Assembly (NCBI GenBank): GCA_017964465.1
Contig: JAGCRY010000182.1
Coordinates: 1 to 51,188 of the forward strand
Length of the DNA: 51,188 bases
Direction: 5' to 3'
From: Bacteroidales bacterium
GTDB taxonomy: Bacteria; Bacteroidota; Bacteroidia; Bacteroidales; UBA3824
The notes beneath the pieces are model-generated. The model saw nothing but the letters and a program-made list of their open reading frames with translations, did no database searches and had not been told where the DNA came from. The translations under genes were made by a program, and so were the position numbers. This document shows positions 50,382 through 51,188 of this stretch, in pieces; within the stretch, counting starts at the first letter, position 1, and each line of letters opens with the position of its first letter.

Positions 50382-50960
50382 TTATTTGTCCTTATTTTGA
50401 TATTTGTCTATATCATCTGGTTTCGGATCCCAGATTATTATTTCATTGATGCTGGGGTATTCTTTTGAAACTTTCATAATGACGGGTGCGCCAACGTAGG
50501 ACATATCATATCTGTCTTTGTCAACGGTGTAGCGCGATGTAGTGGTGTTGTTGATTCCAGCCCAAATGTGATAATAGGTAGTGTTACGACTTGACCTTGT
50601 GCTTTTTCTGGTAATATGGCCTATTGTTGTATAACTGTCTTTGAGTGCTTCTGCTACCGTTTCCTCTAATTTGTCGCCTACGTGAAACATCATTGTGAAA
50701 CTGAGTGTTATTGAAAAAATAAAGCAAGAAAAACCTGTTAAACAACCATCTTTTTCTTCCCATTCTTTTGGAAGATTTTTTTCGATGCCATAGAAAGATC
50801 CTACCAATATAATGAGGAAAGCAAGCCCCGATCCATAGTCGCCTATTCCTTCTTGTTTGAATTTATTGACATAGTATCGGATTTCTAAGTATCCAATCAG
50901 TTGTGCGATGCCGATGATTATCAGCGCGACTATGATTATTTTTATGATTTGTTTTTTCAT
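50382..50960 (-). CDS. membrane protein of unknown function, paralog 3 of 3
   Basis: A 192-residue paralog. Its N-terminus (KQIIKIIIVALIIIGIAQLI) is close to that of paralog 1 (IIIGITQLIGHLEI), while the C-terminal domain is the most divergent: YHIWAGINNTTTSRYTVDKD, VGAPVIMKVSKEYPSINEII, WDPKPDDIDKYQ. It is the first gene of the unit. Presence of three copies in one operon with mixed similarity in the two halves points to duplication followed by domain exchange. Confidence 0.8.
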   Translation of the reverse strand: MKKQIIKIIIVALIIIGIAQLIGYLEIRYYVNKFKQEGIGDYGSGLAFLIILVGSFYGIEKNLPKEWEEKDGCLTGFSCFIFSITLSFTMMFHVGDKLEETVAEALKDSYTTIGHITRKSTRSSRNTTYYHIWAGINNTTTSRYTVDKDRYDMSYVGAPVIMKVSKEYPSINEIIIWDPKPDDIDKYQNKDK

Positions 50961-50980
50961 AATATGGTTGTTTTAAAAAA

Positions 50981-51011
50981 AAGGATTGCGGTGGATATGT
51001 CCGCAATCCTT
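50981..51011. terminator. terminator between the paralog operon and the last partial gene
   Basis: AAGGATTGCGG with CCGCAATCCTT, loop of 9, A-run before and T-run after. It lies downstream of the minus-strand gene that ends at 51048. Confidence 0.85.
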
Positions 51012-51047
51012 TTTTTGTTTTTGGCAGGCGAGCCGCCTACATTCTTT

Positions 51048-51188
51048 CTACCTCACCGACATGATGCTATCGACGATGTATTTTTGCATTCCGCGCCAGG
51101 GGAGTGAGTTTTTGTACTCGATGTAGTGGAGTTCCACTTCGCGGCCGGTACAGCGCATGAGAGAATCACCGATGCGCTTGTCTTCGAT
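51048..51188 (-). CDS. 3' end of an unidentified gene (cut by window edge)
   Basis: The minus-strand frame is open from base 51188 to a TAG at 51050-51048, giving the last 46 residues: RIGDSLMRCTGREVELHYIE, then a segment with LPWRGMQKYIVD. A strong terminator follows at the expected distance, which supports it as a real C-terminus. The fragment is too short for me to identify a family. Confidence 0.6.
   Translation of the reverse strand: MEDKRIGDSLMRCTGREVELHYIEYKNSLPWRGMQKYIVDSIMSVR

Overview
The window is a piece of a Bacteroidales-type chromosome (Bacteroidota); the family cannot be fixed from sequence alone. The support is consistent. Many promoters carry the Bacteroidota -7 element TAnnTTTG, often with a TTG about 19-20 bp upstream, and few starts have a Shine-Dalgarno sequence. 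There are many lipoproteins with short signal peptides, a carboxypeptidase-regulatory/TonB-like outer-membrane barrel, a 314-residue NusB of the Bacteroidota type, and lipid A synthesis (LpxB). I see no rRNA, tRNA, insertion sequence, prophage or CRISPR array.

Layout. 1-354 is the end of proA. 439-7039 is an accessory island on the minus strand: two tandem units, each a secreted streptopain-like C10 cysteine protease followed by a small lipoprotein, plus a third lipoprotein unit that has lost its protease but keeps a scar of it. A divergent PAS/LuxR-type regulator caps the island. Each unit starts with a nearly identical promoter preceded by two 18-bp palindromes exactly 33 bp apart, centred near -42 and -75. 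This is the most coherent candidate new system in the window: a protease/partner cassette array with a dedicated activator.

7102-28272 is mostly housekeeping: pyrC, a lipoprotein, mutS, a FISUMP-like secreted protein, a TPR/SpoIIE phosphatase, PAP2 phosphatase, SpoU/TrmH methyltransferase, an Omp85-family lipoprotein, ksgA, a HEAT-cyclophilin lipoprotein, an FAH-family hydrolase, a transporter-HEAT-cyclic-nucleotide-binding fusion, leuB and hemH. 28344-34322 holds three overlapping chemoreceptor (MCP) genes with no che or flagellar gene in view. 34670-35083 encodes a secreted protein with four 18-residue repeats behind a long leader.

35261-51188 holds an M16-like protein without its zinc motif, an outer-membrane barrel, lpxB, several very small genes (52, 78, 71 and 36 residues), the nusB-DUF1573-yajC operon, a TonB-type barrel, a coiled-coil membrane protein, and glyA broken by one in-frame TAA but otherwise intact. 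A ClC channel-like protein with CBS domains, three tandem paralogous membrane proteins, and the 3' end of an unidentified gene complete the window.
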